Positions 11,601 to 18,312 of a DNA stretch of 64,000 nucleotides are shown piece after piece; position 1 is the stretch's first letter; every line of letters begins with the position of its first letter. Source of the stretch: Rhea pennata. Taxonomy: Eukaryota > Chordata > Aves > Rheiformes > Rheidae. The stretch lies in assembly GCF_028389875.1 (NCBI RefSeq), contig NC_084663.1, positions 214,668,876-214,732,875 on the forward strand, written 5' to 3'. The notes under the pieces are model-generated. The model saw nothing but the letters and a program-made list of their open reading frames with translations. It was not told the origin of the DNA and made no database searches. The translations under genes were made by a program, and so were the position numbers.

Positions 11601-13423
11601 GCAAGTGGGAGGGGCTACTGGGGTGGGAGGGGCTACTGGGGGTAGGAGGGGCTACTGGGGTGGGGGCAAGTTGGAGGGGCTAGTAGGAGTGGGAGGGGCT
11701 ACTGGGAGTGGGAGGGGCTACTGGGGTGGGGCTAGTGGGGGTGGGAGGGGCTACTGGGAGTGGGAGGGGCTACTGGGAGTGGCAGGGGCTTGTAGGATGG
11801 GAGGGGCTACTGGGAGTGGGAGGGGCTACTGGGAGGGGCTACTGGGAGTGGGAGGGGCTACTGGGAGTGGGAGGGGGCAGTGGGGGAGGGGGGCTAGTGA
11901 GGGTGGTAGCGATTAGTGGAGTGGGAGGGGCTAATGGAGGTGGGAGGGGTGAGTGGAAGTGAGAGTGGGAGGGGCTAGTGGCGCTGGGAGGGACGAGTGG
12001 GGGTGGGAGGGGCTACTGGGGGTGGGAGGGGCTAGTGGGAGTGAGGGGCTATTGGTGAGGGAAGGGTTAGTAGAGTGGGAGGGGCTAGTGAAGGTGGGAG
12101 GGACTAATGGGGTGGGAGGGGCTAGTGGGAGTGGGAGGGGCTATTGGTGTGGGAAGGGTTAGTGGAGTGGGAAGGGCTAGTGGGAGTGGGGGGTCTAGTG
12201 GGCCCAGGAGGGGCTAATGAGGCTGGGAGGGGCTAGTGGAGGTGGGAGGGGCTAGTGGGGTAGAAGGGGTTTGTGGAGTGGGAGGGGCTAGTAGAAGTGG
12301 GAGGGGGGCAAGTGGGAGTGGGAGCTATTGGGGGTGGGAGAGGCTGGTGGAGTGGGAGGCCACTGAAGGTGGGAGGGGCTGGTGAGGGTGGGAGGGGCTG
12401 CTGGGAGTGGGAGGGGCTAGTGAAGGTGGGAGGGGCTAATGGGGATGGGGGCTAGTGGGGAGCTAGTGAGGGGGCTGCTGCAGTTCGGAGGGGCTAGTGA
12501 GGTGGGAGGGGCTTGGGGGGAGGTGGGAGGGGCCGTTGGGGTTGGGAGGGGCTACTGGGGGTGGGAGGGGCTCTTGGAAGTAGGAGGGGCTAGTGGGGAA
12601 GGACTGGGGTGGGAGGGGCTTGGGGGGAGGGGCCTTGGGGGGGAGGACGTAGTTGGGGGCTAGTTGGAGTGAGAGGAACTTCTGGGGTGGGAGGGGCTAT
12701 TTGGGGGAGGAGCTTTGGGGTGGGAAGGGTCAATGTGGGAGCTATGGTTGGGAGGGGCTATGGAAGTGGGAGGGGCTACTGTGGGGAGGAGCTACTGGGG
12801 TGAGGGGTGCATTGGGGTGGGAGAGGCTATGGGGGTGGGAGGGGCTATTGCAAGGGAGGGGCTACAGGAGGTGGGAGGAGCTCCTGCAAGAGAGGGGCTA
12901 TGGAAGTGGGAGGAGCTATTGAAGGGGAGGGGCTATGAGGGTGGGAGGGGCTATTGTGTGGGAGGGGCTATGGAGGTGGGAGGAGCTATTGCAGGGGCGG
13001 GGCTATTGGAGGGGAGGGGCTATGGAGGTGGGCGGGGCTATTGCAGGGGAGGGGTTATGGAGATGGGCGGAGCTCCTGCGGGGGCGGGGCTACAGGGGGG
13101 TGGGTGGGGCTATTTCAGGGGCGGGGTACATGTGTGGGCGGGGCTCCAGCCGTGGGCGGGGCTCTGTGGCAGCAGAGCGGGCCGGGTTGGGGGGGGGGGC
13201 GGTGCAAAGCTGACGGCGCCGGGACGGGGGGGGGGGGCCGCCCGCAGGGCCGGAGGCGGGGGGCGCGGGGGCCCGGCGGGAGGGCGCCCGGCCCCGGGGG
13301 GCCCAGCCCCAGCTGCTGGTGATCAGCGGCGGCGACGGCTACGAGGATTTCCGGCTGGCGGCCGGCGGCGAGGCGGTGGGCCGCGACGACAGCACCAACC
13401 ACCTCCTGCTGTGGCGGGCGTGA
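2071..13423 (+). CDS. ARHGEF17: ARHGEF17, Rho guanine-nucleotide exchange factor 17 (exons 3-21 equivalent; 5' end missing)
   Basis: Nineteen exons join in one frame: 2071-2253, 2903-3019, 3349-3441, 4501-4677, 5039-5089, 5559-5668, 5881-5966, 6089-6207, 7333-7546, 7794-7867, 8127-8320, 8450-8697, 8848-9097, 9203-9289, 9378-9445, 10432-10580, 10672-10846, 10956-11210, 13248-13423. All introns are GT-AG. The sum is 2826 nt, giving 941 residues and a TGA stop. Residues 1-190 are the DH exchange domain without its first helix (motif [18 protein letters not shown]), about 208-395 the PH region, 473-620 an acidic/Ser-rich linker, and 409-472 plus 620-941 the beta-propeller-like C terminus. The family activates RhoA-type GTPases and acts at actin and cell junctions (known for mammals). 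Human ARHGEF17 has about 2060 residues and a very large first exon, so the N-terminal half lies left of the window. FAM168A follows in convergent orientation, as in human. Confidence 0.97.
2633..2661 (+). repeat. (GA)n microsatellite
   Basis: About 14 GA units form a perfect dinucleotide run inside the 649-bp intron 2254-2902. The rest of that intron shows no other recognisable element. Confidence 0.95.
2903..3019 (+). CDS. ARHGEF17: ARHGEF17 exon: DH domain, part 2
   Basis: This exon encodes 39 residues, [20 protein letters not shown] onward to FMKFLE, in phase 0 at both ends. It covers the central DH helices. The acceptor is cttgcag at 2896-2902 and the donor is gtaggt at 3020. The sequence is almost identical to what I know of mammalian ARHGEF17 in this region. 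Confidence 0.97.
3349..3441 (+). CDS. ARHGEF17: ARHGEF17 exon: DH conserved region 3 (part 3)
   Basis: This exon encodes 31 residues, [20 protein letters not shown] through [10 protein letters not shown], in phase 0 at both ends. The [15 protein letters not shown] stretch is the hallmark of the DH domain helix that contacts the GTPase switch regions, so the exchange core looks intact. The acceptor is acttgcag and the donor gtaggc at 3442. The flanking intron 3442-4500 (1059 bp) shows nothing else recognisable. Confidence 0.97.
4501..4677 (+). CDS. ARHGEF17: ARHGEF17 exon: DH domain C-terminal helices (part 4)
   Basis: This exon encodes 59 residues from [20 protein letters not shown] to IEGMED, in phase 0 at both ends. 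It holds the last DH helices and the start of the DH-PH linker. The acceptor is ctcggaacag (4491-4500) and the donor gtacgt at 4678. An upstream ATG at 4444 keeps the frame open, but it lies in the intron and is not the protein start. Confidence 0.97.
5039..5089 (+). CDS. ARHGEF17: ARHGEF17 exon: DH-PH linker
   Basis: This 51-bp exon encodes 17 residues ([17 protein letters not shown]). It is in phase 0, after acceptor cttcacag and before donor gtaaga at 5090. It links the DH helices to the first PH strand. The flanking introns 4678-5038 and 5090-5558 hold nothing else I recognise. Confidence 0.95.
5559..5668 (+). CDS. ARHGEF17: ARHGEF17 exon: PH region, first strands
   Basis: This exon encodes [20 protein letters not shown] through [13 protein letters not shown] and ends two bases into a Leu codon. 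'[16 protein letters not shown]' is the usual PH beta-strand pair (the FLF-DLLV pattern) after a DH domain. The acceptor is ctctgcag and the donor gtgagt at 5669. Confidence 0.97.
5881..5966 (+). CDS. ARHGEF17: ARHGEF17 exon: PH region, middle
   Basis: This exon completes Leu and encodes [28 protein letters not shown], ending with the first base of a Gly codon. The acceptor is ctcacag at 5874-5880 and the donor gtctgt at 5967. The reading frame fits both neighbours exactly. Confidence 0.96.
6089..6207 (+). CDS. ARHGEF17: ARHGEF17 exon: PH-region insert
   Basis: This exon encodes [20 protein letters not shown] through SEGLSFPHQ, starting two bases into Gly. It is a helical, charged insert within the PH region and is conserved in mammalian ARHGEF17. 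The acceptor is ctgcgcag and the donor gtgagg at 6208. Confidence 0.96.
6563..6858 (-). mobile_element. CR1 LINE, 5'-truncated 3' end (minus strand)
   Basis: On the plus strand it begins 'cacagaatagaaccatagaa' and 'tcagtaaggttggaagggac'. These are the reverse complement of the CR1 3' terminus with its short ATTCTATG-type repeats. It continues through the 'ctgctcaagcagggtcacct' hairpin segment to 'cctcttgtcctgtcacatgg'. The copy lies in the intron between the exons ending at 6207 and starting at 7333, antisense to ARHGEF17. It has only the untranslated tail and no coding capacity. Confidence 0.95.
7086..7161 (+). repeat. Short imperfect tandem repeat (about 26 bp, 3 copies)
   Basis: The phrase 'aggaccccaa(t/g)gcca' recurs three times with about 26 bp spacing in the 1125-bp intron 6208-7332. 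It is a small decayed tandem duplication with no apparent function. Confidence 0.7.
7333..7546 (+). CDS. ARHGEF17: ARHGEF17 exon: end of PH region
   Basis: This exon encodes [20 protein letters not shown] through [12 protein letters not shown] and ends with the first base of an Ala codon. '[25 protein letters not shown]' matches the last strand and C-terminal helix that close a PH domain. The acceptor is ctgcgcag (7325-7332) and the donor gtaacg at 7547. An ATG at 7234 opens the same frame in the intron and is not a start. Confidence 0.96.
7794..7867 (+). CDS. ARHGEF17: ARHGEF17 exon: PH to propeller linker
   Basis: This 74-bp exon encodes [25 protein letters not shown] with the first Ala shared. 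The motif [20 protein letters not shown] is a strongly conserved ARHGEF17-family segment. The acceptor is actcccag (7786-7793) and the donor gtactt at 7868. Confidence 0.97.
8127..8320 (+). CDS. ARHGEF17: ARHGEF17 exon: first propeller-like strands
   Basis: This exon encodes [39 protein letters not shown] through SVPGLKRPY and ends two bases into Arg. '[17 protein letters not shown]' and '[14 protein letters not shown]' are WD-like strands seen in this family and in the ARHGEF10 branch. The acceptor is ttccag at 8121-8126. The donor is gtagct at 8321, and reading through it gives an immediate TAG, which confirms the splice. Confidence 0.96.
8450..8697 (+). CDS. ARHGEF17: ARHGEF17 exon: acidic/Ser-rich linker
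   Basis: This exon encodes an Ala/Glu/Pro-rich opening, then [16 protein letters not shown], then [20 protein letters not shown] and [14 protein letters not shown], and ends one base into Asn. It is low in complexity at the start and conserved in the [21 protein letters not shown] part. GC content rises sharply from here on. The acceptor is cccggcag and the donor gtgagt at 8698. Confidence 0.96.
8848..9097 (+). CDS. ARHGEF17: ARHGEF17 exon: acidic linker to propeller
   Basis: This exon encodes [37 protein letters not shown], then [20 protein letters not shown] and [10 protein letters not shown], ending two bases into Cys. The [16 protein letters not shown] stretch looks like a basophilic kinase target and is conserved in mammals. 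The acceptor is ctccaccag and the donor gtgcgg at 9098, a weak but valid GT. Confidence 0.95.
9203..9289 (+). CDS. ARHGEF17: ARHGEF17 exon: propeller blade
   Basis: This 87-bp exon completes Cys and encodes [28 protein letters not shown], ending two bases into Leu. Together with the neighbouring exons it forms a WD-like blade ([17 protein letters not shown]). The acceptor is gtccccag (9195-9202) and the donor gtaagc at 9290. Confidence 0.96.
9378..9445 (+). CDS. ARHGEF17: ARHGEF17 exon: propeller blade ([15 protein letters not shown])
   Basis: This 68-bp exon encodes [22 protein letters not shown] plus the first base of Gly. '[10 protein letters not shown]' is a classic beta-propeller strand-turn pattern. 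The acceptor is gccgcag (9371-9377) and the donor gtgagg at 9446. The preceding intron is only 88 bp. Confidence 0.96.
9788..10352 (+). repeat. 18-bp minisatellite, about 31 copies (intronic)
   Basis: The unit is close to TGTCCATGCTCCAAAGGG, with frequent C/T, A/G and CTCC/CTGC variants. The array fills most of the 986-bp intron 9446-10431 of ARHGEF17. The period is a multiple of three and no unit makes a stop in any of the six frames, so several long open frames cross it on both strands. Splice sites on each side and the conserved EAGRFW join show that it is intronic and not part of the protein. Confidence 0.97.
10432..10580 (+). CDS. ARHGEF17: ARHGEF17 exon: propeller blade (FWDPQNSK)
   Basis: This exon encodes [40 protein letters not shown] through TLAQE, starting two bases into Gly. 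'[13 protein letters not shown]' is a strongly conserved propeller strand in the family. The acceptor is cgctcgcag (10423-10431) and the donor gtaagg at 10581. Confidence 0.97.
10591..10627 (+). repeat. (GGGCC)n pentanucleotide repeat
   Basis: About seven GGGCC units occupy much of the 91-bp intron 10581-10671, immediately after the donor site. The run is extremely GC-rich and able to form strong secondary structure. Confidence 0.9.
10672..10846 (+). CDS. ARHGEF17: ARHGEF17 exon: propeller blade (GVWVAL / [12 protein letters not shown])
   Basis: This exon encodes [40 protein letters not shown] through TPPVHKMLA and ends one base into Gly. The pattern [19 protein letters not shown] matches the mammalian blade (VWVTLKGSAHVCLYH). 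The acceptor is cgcgcag (10665-10671) and the donor gtaagc at 10847. Confidence 0.97.
10956..11210 (+). CDS. ARHGEF17: ARHGEF17 exon: propeller blade with Ala tract
   Basis: This exon encodes [40 protein letters not shown], then a run of about eight alanines, then [19 protein letters not shown]. The segments [22 protein letters not shown] and [12 protein letters not shown] are nearly identical to mammals. The alanine run (GCC/GCG) replaces a variable loop there. It ends one base into Gly. The acceptor is cccgcag (10949-10955) and the donor gtacgc at 11211. Confidence 0.97.
11225..13190 (+). repeat. G-rich minisatellite, about 2 kb, 19-20 bp unit with higher-order period (intronic)
   Basis: The unit is close to GTGGGAGGGGCTACTGGGA. 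It fills nearly all of the 2037-bp last intron (11211-13247) of ARHGEF17. In the first 450 bp a higher-order block of three units ending in a 'ggggcaagtggg' spacer recurs about every 65 bp (at about 11281, 11346, 11472, 11537, 11602). Units become more diverged towards the 3' end (GGGGCTATTG types). The coding strand is G-rich with repeated GGG/GGGG runs. Confidence 0.97.
13248..13423 (+). CDS. ARHGEF17: ARHGEF17 terminal coding exon
   Basis: It starts two bases into Gly, passes through a Gly/Ala/Arg-rich stretch of about 23 residues, then reads [19 protein letters not shown], then [15 protein letters not shown] and TGA. The final segment matches the mammalian C terminus ([26 protein letters not shown]) with Ala in place of the last Val. 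The acceptor is cccgcag at 13241-13247. The stop codon is at 13421-13423. Confidence 0.97.
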
Positions 13424-13493
13424 GGGGCCCCCCCGGCGCCGCCCGCCCCCCCCCGCCGCCCGCCTCGCTCTGCTCGCCCCTCCCTTCCCTTGA

Positions 13494-13534
13494 AATATAT
13501 ATATATATATATATTATATATATAAATATCCTTA
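13494..13534 (+). repeat. (TA)n microsatellite in 3' UTR
   Basis: About 15 TA units with one TT interruption, followed by AAATATCC, sit 70 bp after the ARHGEF17 stop codon in otherwise very GC-rich DNA. Confidence 0.93.
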
Positions 13535-14032
13535 TTTATTGGCGGCGGGAGGAGGAGGAGGAAGAGGAGGGTGAGGGGCGTGGGAGCCGGGGACGGGCGT
13601 GCGGGCGGAGGGGGGGGGGGCCTGGCAGCCCCCTTCCTTCGCTCGCCCCCCCCAACCCCCCCCCCACTCCCGCCCCTCGCCCCGACTTGGCCGCCCGCGC
13701 CGAGCTTTTCCCCTGCCGCCGTCCCGAATCCGCCGGCGGCCTCCGCTCTGCCCCGGGCCCGACCCGCCGCTGCTCCTTCTCCCGCGCTGGCTGCCCGGTC
13801 CCGACCCCCCGCCCCGCGCTGAGCCGAGCCGGGACGCGTGGAAGCGCTCCCAGCCCCGGCGAGAGGCGGGAGCGCTGCTTTCCCGCGTCCGTCTGTCCGC
13901 CCAGAGAGGGTTGTTTATTTTTATTTTTTTTATTTTTATTTTTTTTTTTTTTGCGGGGGGGTCCATACGGATGGCAGGAATGTTTTTGGGGGGGTGTTAG
14001 GGGAGGCTTTTGGTCACTGTGGGCTTTTTGTC

Positions 14033-14038
14033 ATTAAA
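14033..14038 (+). terminator. ARHGEF17: Poly(A) signal ATTAAA for ARHGEF17
   Basis: ATTAAA is the second most common vertebrate poly(A) signal. Here it lies about 610 bp after the stop codon in the context 'tttttgtcattaaaggtcac'. A second ATTAAA (gattaaacc, 14056) follows. Which one is used cannot be told from sequence. Confidence 0.65.
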
Positions 14039-14187
14039 GGTCACCCGTGTCAGGATTAAACCGAGCGTGCCCTCGTCTTTGGCCTCGCGCCGTCCCGGCC
14101 CCGCGTTCCCGCGGCCGAACCCCCCCGTCCCCCTCCCCAGCACCGTATCCAGAGGGGAAAATCGCGGCCCAAACCGGGGACTTCTCC

Positions 14188-14206
14188 CCCCCCCCCCCCC
14201 CCCCCC
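14188..14206 (+). repeat. Homopolymer C run
   Basis: About 19 cytosines form an uninterrupted run in the GC-rich gap between ARHGEF17 and the promoter-like segment. Such runs are often miscounted, so the exact length is uncertain. Confidence 0.85.
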
Positions 14207-14499
14207 AGCCTGGGACGGAAATGTTGGGTGCGGGAGGGGGCGCGGAGGCGGGAAACGGCACGGGAGGCAGTGCGCTTTTAGGGAAAAGGAGCTGAAGGGG
14301 GAATTTCCTGCCGAACTGGGCTTTTTGAACCACCGGGCGGGTTTTTTTTTTTGTTGTTTTTTTTTTTGTTTTTTTTTCCCCTGTTTCGCCCCAAAACGCA
14401 GCGCCGGCGGCTCGGCGCCCCCCGCCCCCGCCCGCGGCGCCCCGCGGCGCCCGGCAGGTGGCGCTGCCCGGCGGGGGGGGGCGGGAGGCGCTTCCGAAC

Positions 14500-14660
14500 G
14501 TTCGCGCGGTGACGAGGAGGGAGGCGGGAGCCCCGCGTTGTGACGTCACAAAGAGGGCGGTGACGGAGGCCGAGCTGCTACTTGAGCGCCCGGCGGGTTC
14601 ATTCATAAAAGCGGGCGGCGCGGGCGGGCGCGGGCGGCGCCGCCTCGGCCGGGAGGGGTG
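14500..14660 (+). promoter_or_regulatory. GC-rich promoter-like segment with three CRE-type sites and a TATA-like box
   Basis: TGACG occurs at 14510 and 14561, and the palindromic CRE TGACGTCA at 14541-14548. All are followed by CATAAAAG at 14604-14611, so a plus-strand transcript would start near 14635. The whole stretch 14.4-14.7 kb is GC- and CpG-rich. CREB/ATF family factors bind TGACGTCA (known). No coding exon could be tied to it. By position it could belong to RELT or a non-coding RNA, and that is inference only. Confidence 0.5.
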
Positions 14661-15796
14661 CGCGGGGGGGGGGGGGGGCCTGGCTCAGCCCCCCTTGGCT
14701 CAGAAGGTGTTTTAGTCCCAGCGGTCGCCTCCGGCTTGGCCCTGAACCGAGCAGCGTAACTAGTGTTTGCTTTGCCTCGTCCTTACCCGTGAGCGTGGCC
14801 TGGTGGCCGGAGCTGTCGGTGCTGGCTGCAGCTGCTGCGGGAATATAGGTCAAAATAAAGGGCAGAGAGGGGAGGAAGTAGGTTAAGGAAAATCTACAGT
14901 AGCTTTTTTTTTGCGGGGGGGGGGAGAGATGGGAACTGCTTGTGCTGGAGTTGGAAAATCACAGGGTTTTGGCCTCTGCTGTGGTGTTGGGTACCTGCAC
15001 CCCAAAAAGGCTGGAAGATGCCCTCAGATCAGAGCTGTGGGATCAACTTACTGCAGTGCTGTCTGGGTGCTGCTCTTGGCTCTTCCTGGTGGGGTTCAGA
15101 CTGGGCTAGTCCGGCATCCCCAGATGACGCTATTCCAAGTGTCCTTGAAGCCTAAACCCTTCAAGGCCATGTCCTGAAATGAGTGGCACCATTAGCACCA
15201 GCCTGATGGCCAAGAGATTGGTGAGCCAGAAGAGTAGATGCTGCTCTGCCTCTTGGCTTGCTGCCTGAAGCAGCGCTCGGTGTGGGCCAGGCTGGGAACA
15301 TCAGTTCCCCAAAAAACCCCGGGAGCCTGCTGATTCCTGCCCTGGGAAGATGGGGCCAGCTTGCAGCAGCATTCAAAAACAAGCCTAAGTCAGTCATCCG
15401 TGGGACAAAGGCCACCATTATAAGTGCCATGGGTCGTGTGGCAGCTGGGTTGGGATTGCAGCACCCGCTGGTGCCTCTTTGGAGGGTGCTCGGAGGAAGC
15501 AGCACTTGCCACATGCTGCCGAAAGGACACGTTGCCTCCAGCTCAGCCGCCAAGCTGGCCACTGAATCACTGCGCTTCCCTGCCCATGGTCGTGCCCTTG
15601 CGAGAAAGGCCTGGCTCCATCTGCTCTGCACCGTCCCAGCAGGGAGACGTAGACTGCAATAAACCTCTCAGCGTCTCCTCGCTCCTCCTGTGCTCCAACT
15701 TTCAGCTACGTCACTGGTCTCCACTGGACTGGCTCCAGTCAGTTGTCCAGTTGGGAATCCCCAGCAGAGGATCCAGATGTGATCTCAAGAGTTTCA

Positions 15797-15975
15797 CATA
15801 ATGGTTGAGGTTGGAATTGACCTCTGGGGAGACCATCTAGTCCAACCTCTCTGCTCAAGCAAGGTCGCCTAGGCAGGTTGCCCTGGACTGCGTCCAGATG
15901 GCTTTTGAGCTTTTGAGTATCTCCAAGGATGGGAGACTCCACAACCTCTCTGGGCAACTTGTTTCAACCCAGCTT
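15797..15975 (-). mobile_element. CR1 LINE, 5'-truncated 3' end (minus strand)
   Basis: It begins 'cacataatggttgaggttgg' and continues with 'aattgacctctggggagacc' and 'ctctgctcaagcaaggtcgc', then 'ctccacaacctctctgggca'. This is a diverged reverse-complement CR1 tail without coding sequence, in the gap between the two genes. Confidence 0.9.
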
Positions 15976-17246
15976 TCCCTAAGGCCCTGTGCTGGGTAGA
16001 AAGATACCAGTTTCCTGCAAAGGTGGCATAGGAGATGGAGCAGGGAGGGGAACCCATCAAGGTGCATCCCCTGAGATTGGACTAGGCTGTGTCCATGGTG
16101 TGTTAGGCCCCTCCGGCTGCCTCCCAGCATCTCCCCTTGCTGGGATGAACGTACAAATGTAATTAGATGCATCTCACACCATTGGTGCTGGAGACTTTAA
16201 TTAGGCTGCTGCAAATTAGCAGGAGGAGGAGTGTGCTTGGAGAACGAGGTCACGCAAAGCTGCAGAAGATCTGGCAAAGGCTTCTCACAGATCTTTGTGA
16301 CTCTGGCCAGTCTCACTGCTCTCAGCGGTCTCCAGGTCAAGAAGGCAGCTCCAGGCCTCTGTGGGAGCCAGCCAGAGATCGTGTGCCCCAAAATCATGGT
16401 GGCCAGAGGCTGGCTGCCTCAGGGAACTGGGTCTAGGGATGTTGCAAAGAGGTCCTACATGGATCTTGAGGTCCCCTGATCACTGCTGGCCAACAGGGAA
16501 CCAGTGCCCCAGGAGTGAGCAGCCTGCAACACAGTGGAGTGAAGCCCTAGTAGATCTTGAGTACATAGATGGAAGAATGATGGAAGTAGGAAGAGACACC
16601 ACCAAAAGAGGCCCCAGATCATTTTACCACTGAGCAGCAGCATTTCTTGGCTCCTGCTGGGATCCCAGCACAGCCTGGAGAGGAAACTTTTAGTTTTGGG
16701 GGTTACCAACATTGGGCTAAACCCTCCCTGAGGATCCTCCAGGATCTCTGAGCAGTGGATGGCCGTATCGCCACTCCTTTGGGCCTCGAAGCTCCCTGTG
16801 GGTGTTGGCAGCATGTGGGCACTGGCAATCACTGCTGTTCCTCTCAACTCTGCTGCTGGGAAAACGTCTGCTTGGCGGATTTAATTAAAAGGCACCAGAG
16901 CAGGGGGGAACAGGACGGAGCAGAGCTGGCCACAGCGGAGGCGAGGAGCTTGGCCACTTCAATGCGAGCGGGACGGAGAGGTCCCCGGTCAGGATTTCCC
17001 TGGGCCAGAGGGCGACCTGTCACCCGGGTCCCCCCCTGCAGTTCCCCCACCACCACCAGGTGGGAAAATGAAATAAAAGCCAAGCCGGGGTTCGGAGCCA
17101 CCGCAGCTGAGGACTTTGCTGCTCGTGACACGGGTGGCAGGAGCTTTGCCGGCCGCGTGCGGCAGGCTTTGCTCTTGCAGCCCACAGGCACGAAGCGGGT
17201 CCCCCAGCCCTTCCCGGAGAAGCAAGGCAGCCCCCCCCTCCAACCT

Positions 17247-17335
17247 GGTTTTGCTGGATTTCAATGCGAGACTCCCAGTTTTGCTGGATTTTGATGCGAA
17301 CCCCCCCAATTTTGCTGGCTTTGAAAGCAAACCTA
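17247..17335 (+). repeat. 30-bp tandem repeat, 3 copies
   Basis: The phrase 'gttttgctggattt(c/t)(a/g)atgcga' is repeated at 17247, 17277 and 17308 with increasing divergence (the third copy reads 'aattttgctggctttgaaag'). It is a small local tandem array of unknown role. Confidence 0.85.
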
Positions 17336-18010
17336 CCCCCAGGTGAGATGTTTTGCAGAGTAAAACCTGGCAGGGAGCGGCCCCCGGTGCCTCAGTTTCC
17401 CCAAGGATGCCACCAGCACGCTGGTGCGGCTGATCACGGAGAGAAAAGATGCAGGATTTGTGGGGGAGGGCACAGGAAGGAGCTGCTGCTAAAATGCCCG
17501 GGGGGGGGGGGAGGGTGCTAAAATGCTGGGGTGAGGGGGCTGGACACGGTCCTGCGGCTTTTGGGCCGCCCGCATCCCCGAGCCCCGGGGGAGGCCCGAC
17601 GCCGAGCGGCGGCCGCAAGCCGTCGAGGTACGGCGGCTCCGTTCCTCCAGCGGCAACTCCGCACCCTGTTTTACCTTCTGCTCTTCCCGCAGGCGCCGGC
17701 GCCCCGCCCGGGACTTAAGCGCGGCTTGAGCGAGGCTGCGGGGAAAATGCGGCTCTGGATCGCCTTGGGGAGCGGAGTGGCTGCTGCTTGATGGGCCCAG
17801 CCGCTGGGTTCCCCTGAGCGTTGCCACGCCACGGGATTCCCCTGGTCCTTCTCCCCGCTGCAGTCCCGGCACACTTTGGGCTTCTTTCCCAAACATGCTG
17901 GGGGAAACAGGGGCCGCATAGCTTCTAACAAACCTGCAGGACTGAGGTGTTAACTCTGAAGCCTAATGAGGACACCCTGGGAGCCGACCGGTCTTAACCA
18001 CCTGATAAAT

Positions 18011-18058
18011 GCACAAACACACACGCACACACACATGCGCGCGCGCGCATACACACCC
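18011..18058 (+). repeat. Alternating purine-pyrimidine run (CA)n-(CG)n
   Basis: CACACGCACACACACATG is followed by GCGCGCGCGCGC and ATACACACCC. It is a mixed CA/CG dinucleotide tract of the type that favours Z-DNA, located just beyond the presumed 3' end of FAM168A. Confidence 0.85.
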
Positions 18059-18156
18059 ATGCGAGCCTGCAACATGGGGTTGGGGGCGGCGAAGACGCGG
18101 ACGAATCCTCGCGGCCGTGCAGTGGGTTGGATTTTTTTTTTTTTTTTTGGAAACAT

Positions 18157-18162
18157 TTTAAT
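18157..18162 (-). terminator. FAM168A: Candidate distal poly(A) signal ATTAAA for FAM168A
   Basis: On the minus strand the order is 'aactattaaaatgtttcc' and then 17 A residues. The signal-to-tail spacing of about 9 nt is short, and the genomic A run could also mimic a tail, so this site is tentative. Confidence 0.45.
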
Positions 18163-18292
18163 AGTTATCGAATGGGCTACATCTTACAGTAAACAGCATA
18201 CGGTTACAAACTCGCGGCTGAAACCCGTCGGGCAGCTCGAGCGCGACCTGCTCTTCTGACCGGAACGGCAACGGGACCCCCCCCCCCCTCCA

Positions 18293-18312
18293 AAATAAAA
18301 TAAAATAAAATA
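18293..18312 (+). repeat. (AAAAT)n short repeat
   Basis: Four to five AAAAT units (caaaataaaataaaataaaa) lie in the presumed FAM168A 3' UTR. Confidence 0.85.

Larger units (their letters stand above)
13424..14055 (+). other. ARHGEF17: ARHGEF17 3' untranslated region
   Basis: The UTR runs from the TGA to just past the ATTAAA signal at 14033. It contains a (TA)n run, C-rich and G-rich stretches, and a T/A-rich block (13908-13952). The end is inferred from the signal followed by a GT/T-containing stretch (cccgtgtcagg...cgtctttgg). There is no transcript evidence. Confidence 0.75.
14661..17900. other. Intergenic gap between the convergent genes ARHGEF17 and FAM168A
   Basis: No continuous gene model is supported. 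The gap holds a CR1 tail (15797-15975), a 30-bp triple repeat (17247-17335), a G run (17501-17512), and a plus-strand peptide DATSTLVRLITERKD at 17406-17450 that resembles the RELT protein. Plus-strand open frames here (for example 15424-15801 and 16755-17294) resemble no family I know. Confidence 0.6.

Noticed and set aside
10642..14037. Gly/Trp-rich open frames of 424 and 440 codons over the last ARHGEF17 intron
   Set aside because: They read the G-rich minisatellite (GGGAGGGGCTA units). A 19-20 bp period cannot keep a coding frame, and no conserved protein segment is present apart from the true exons at each end.
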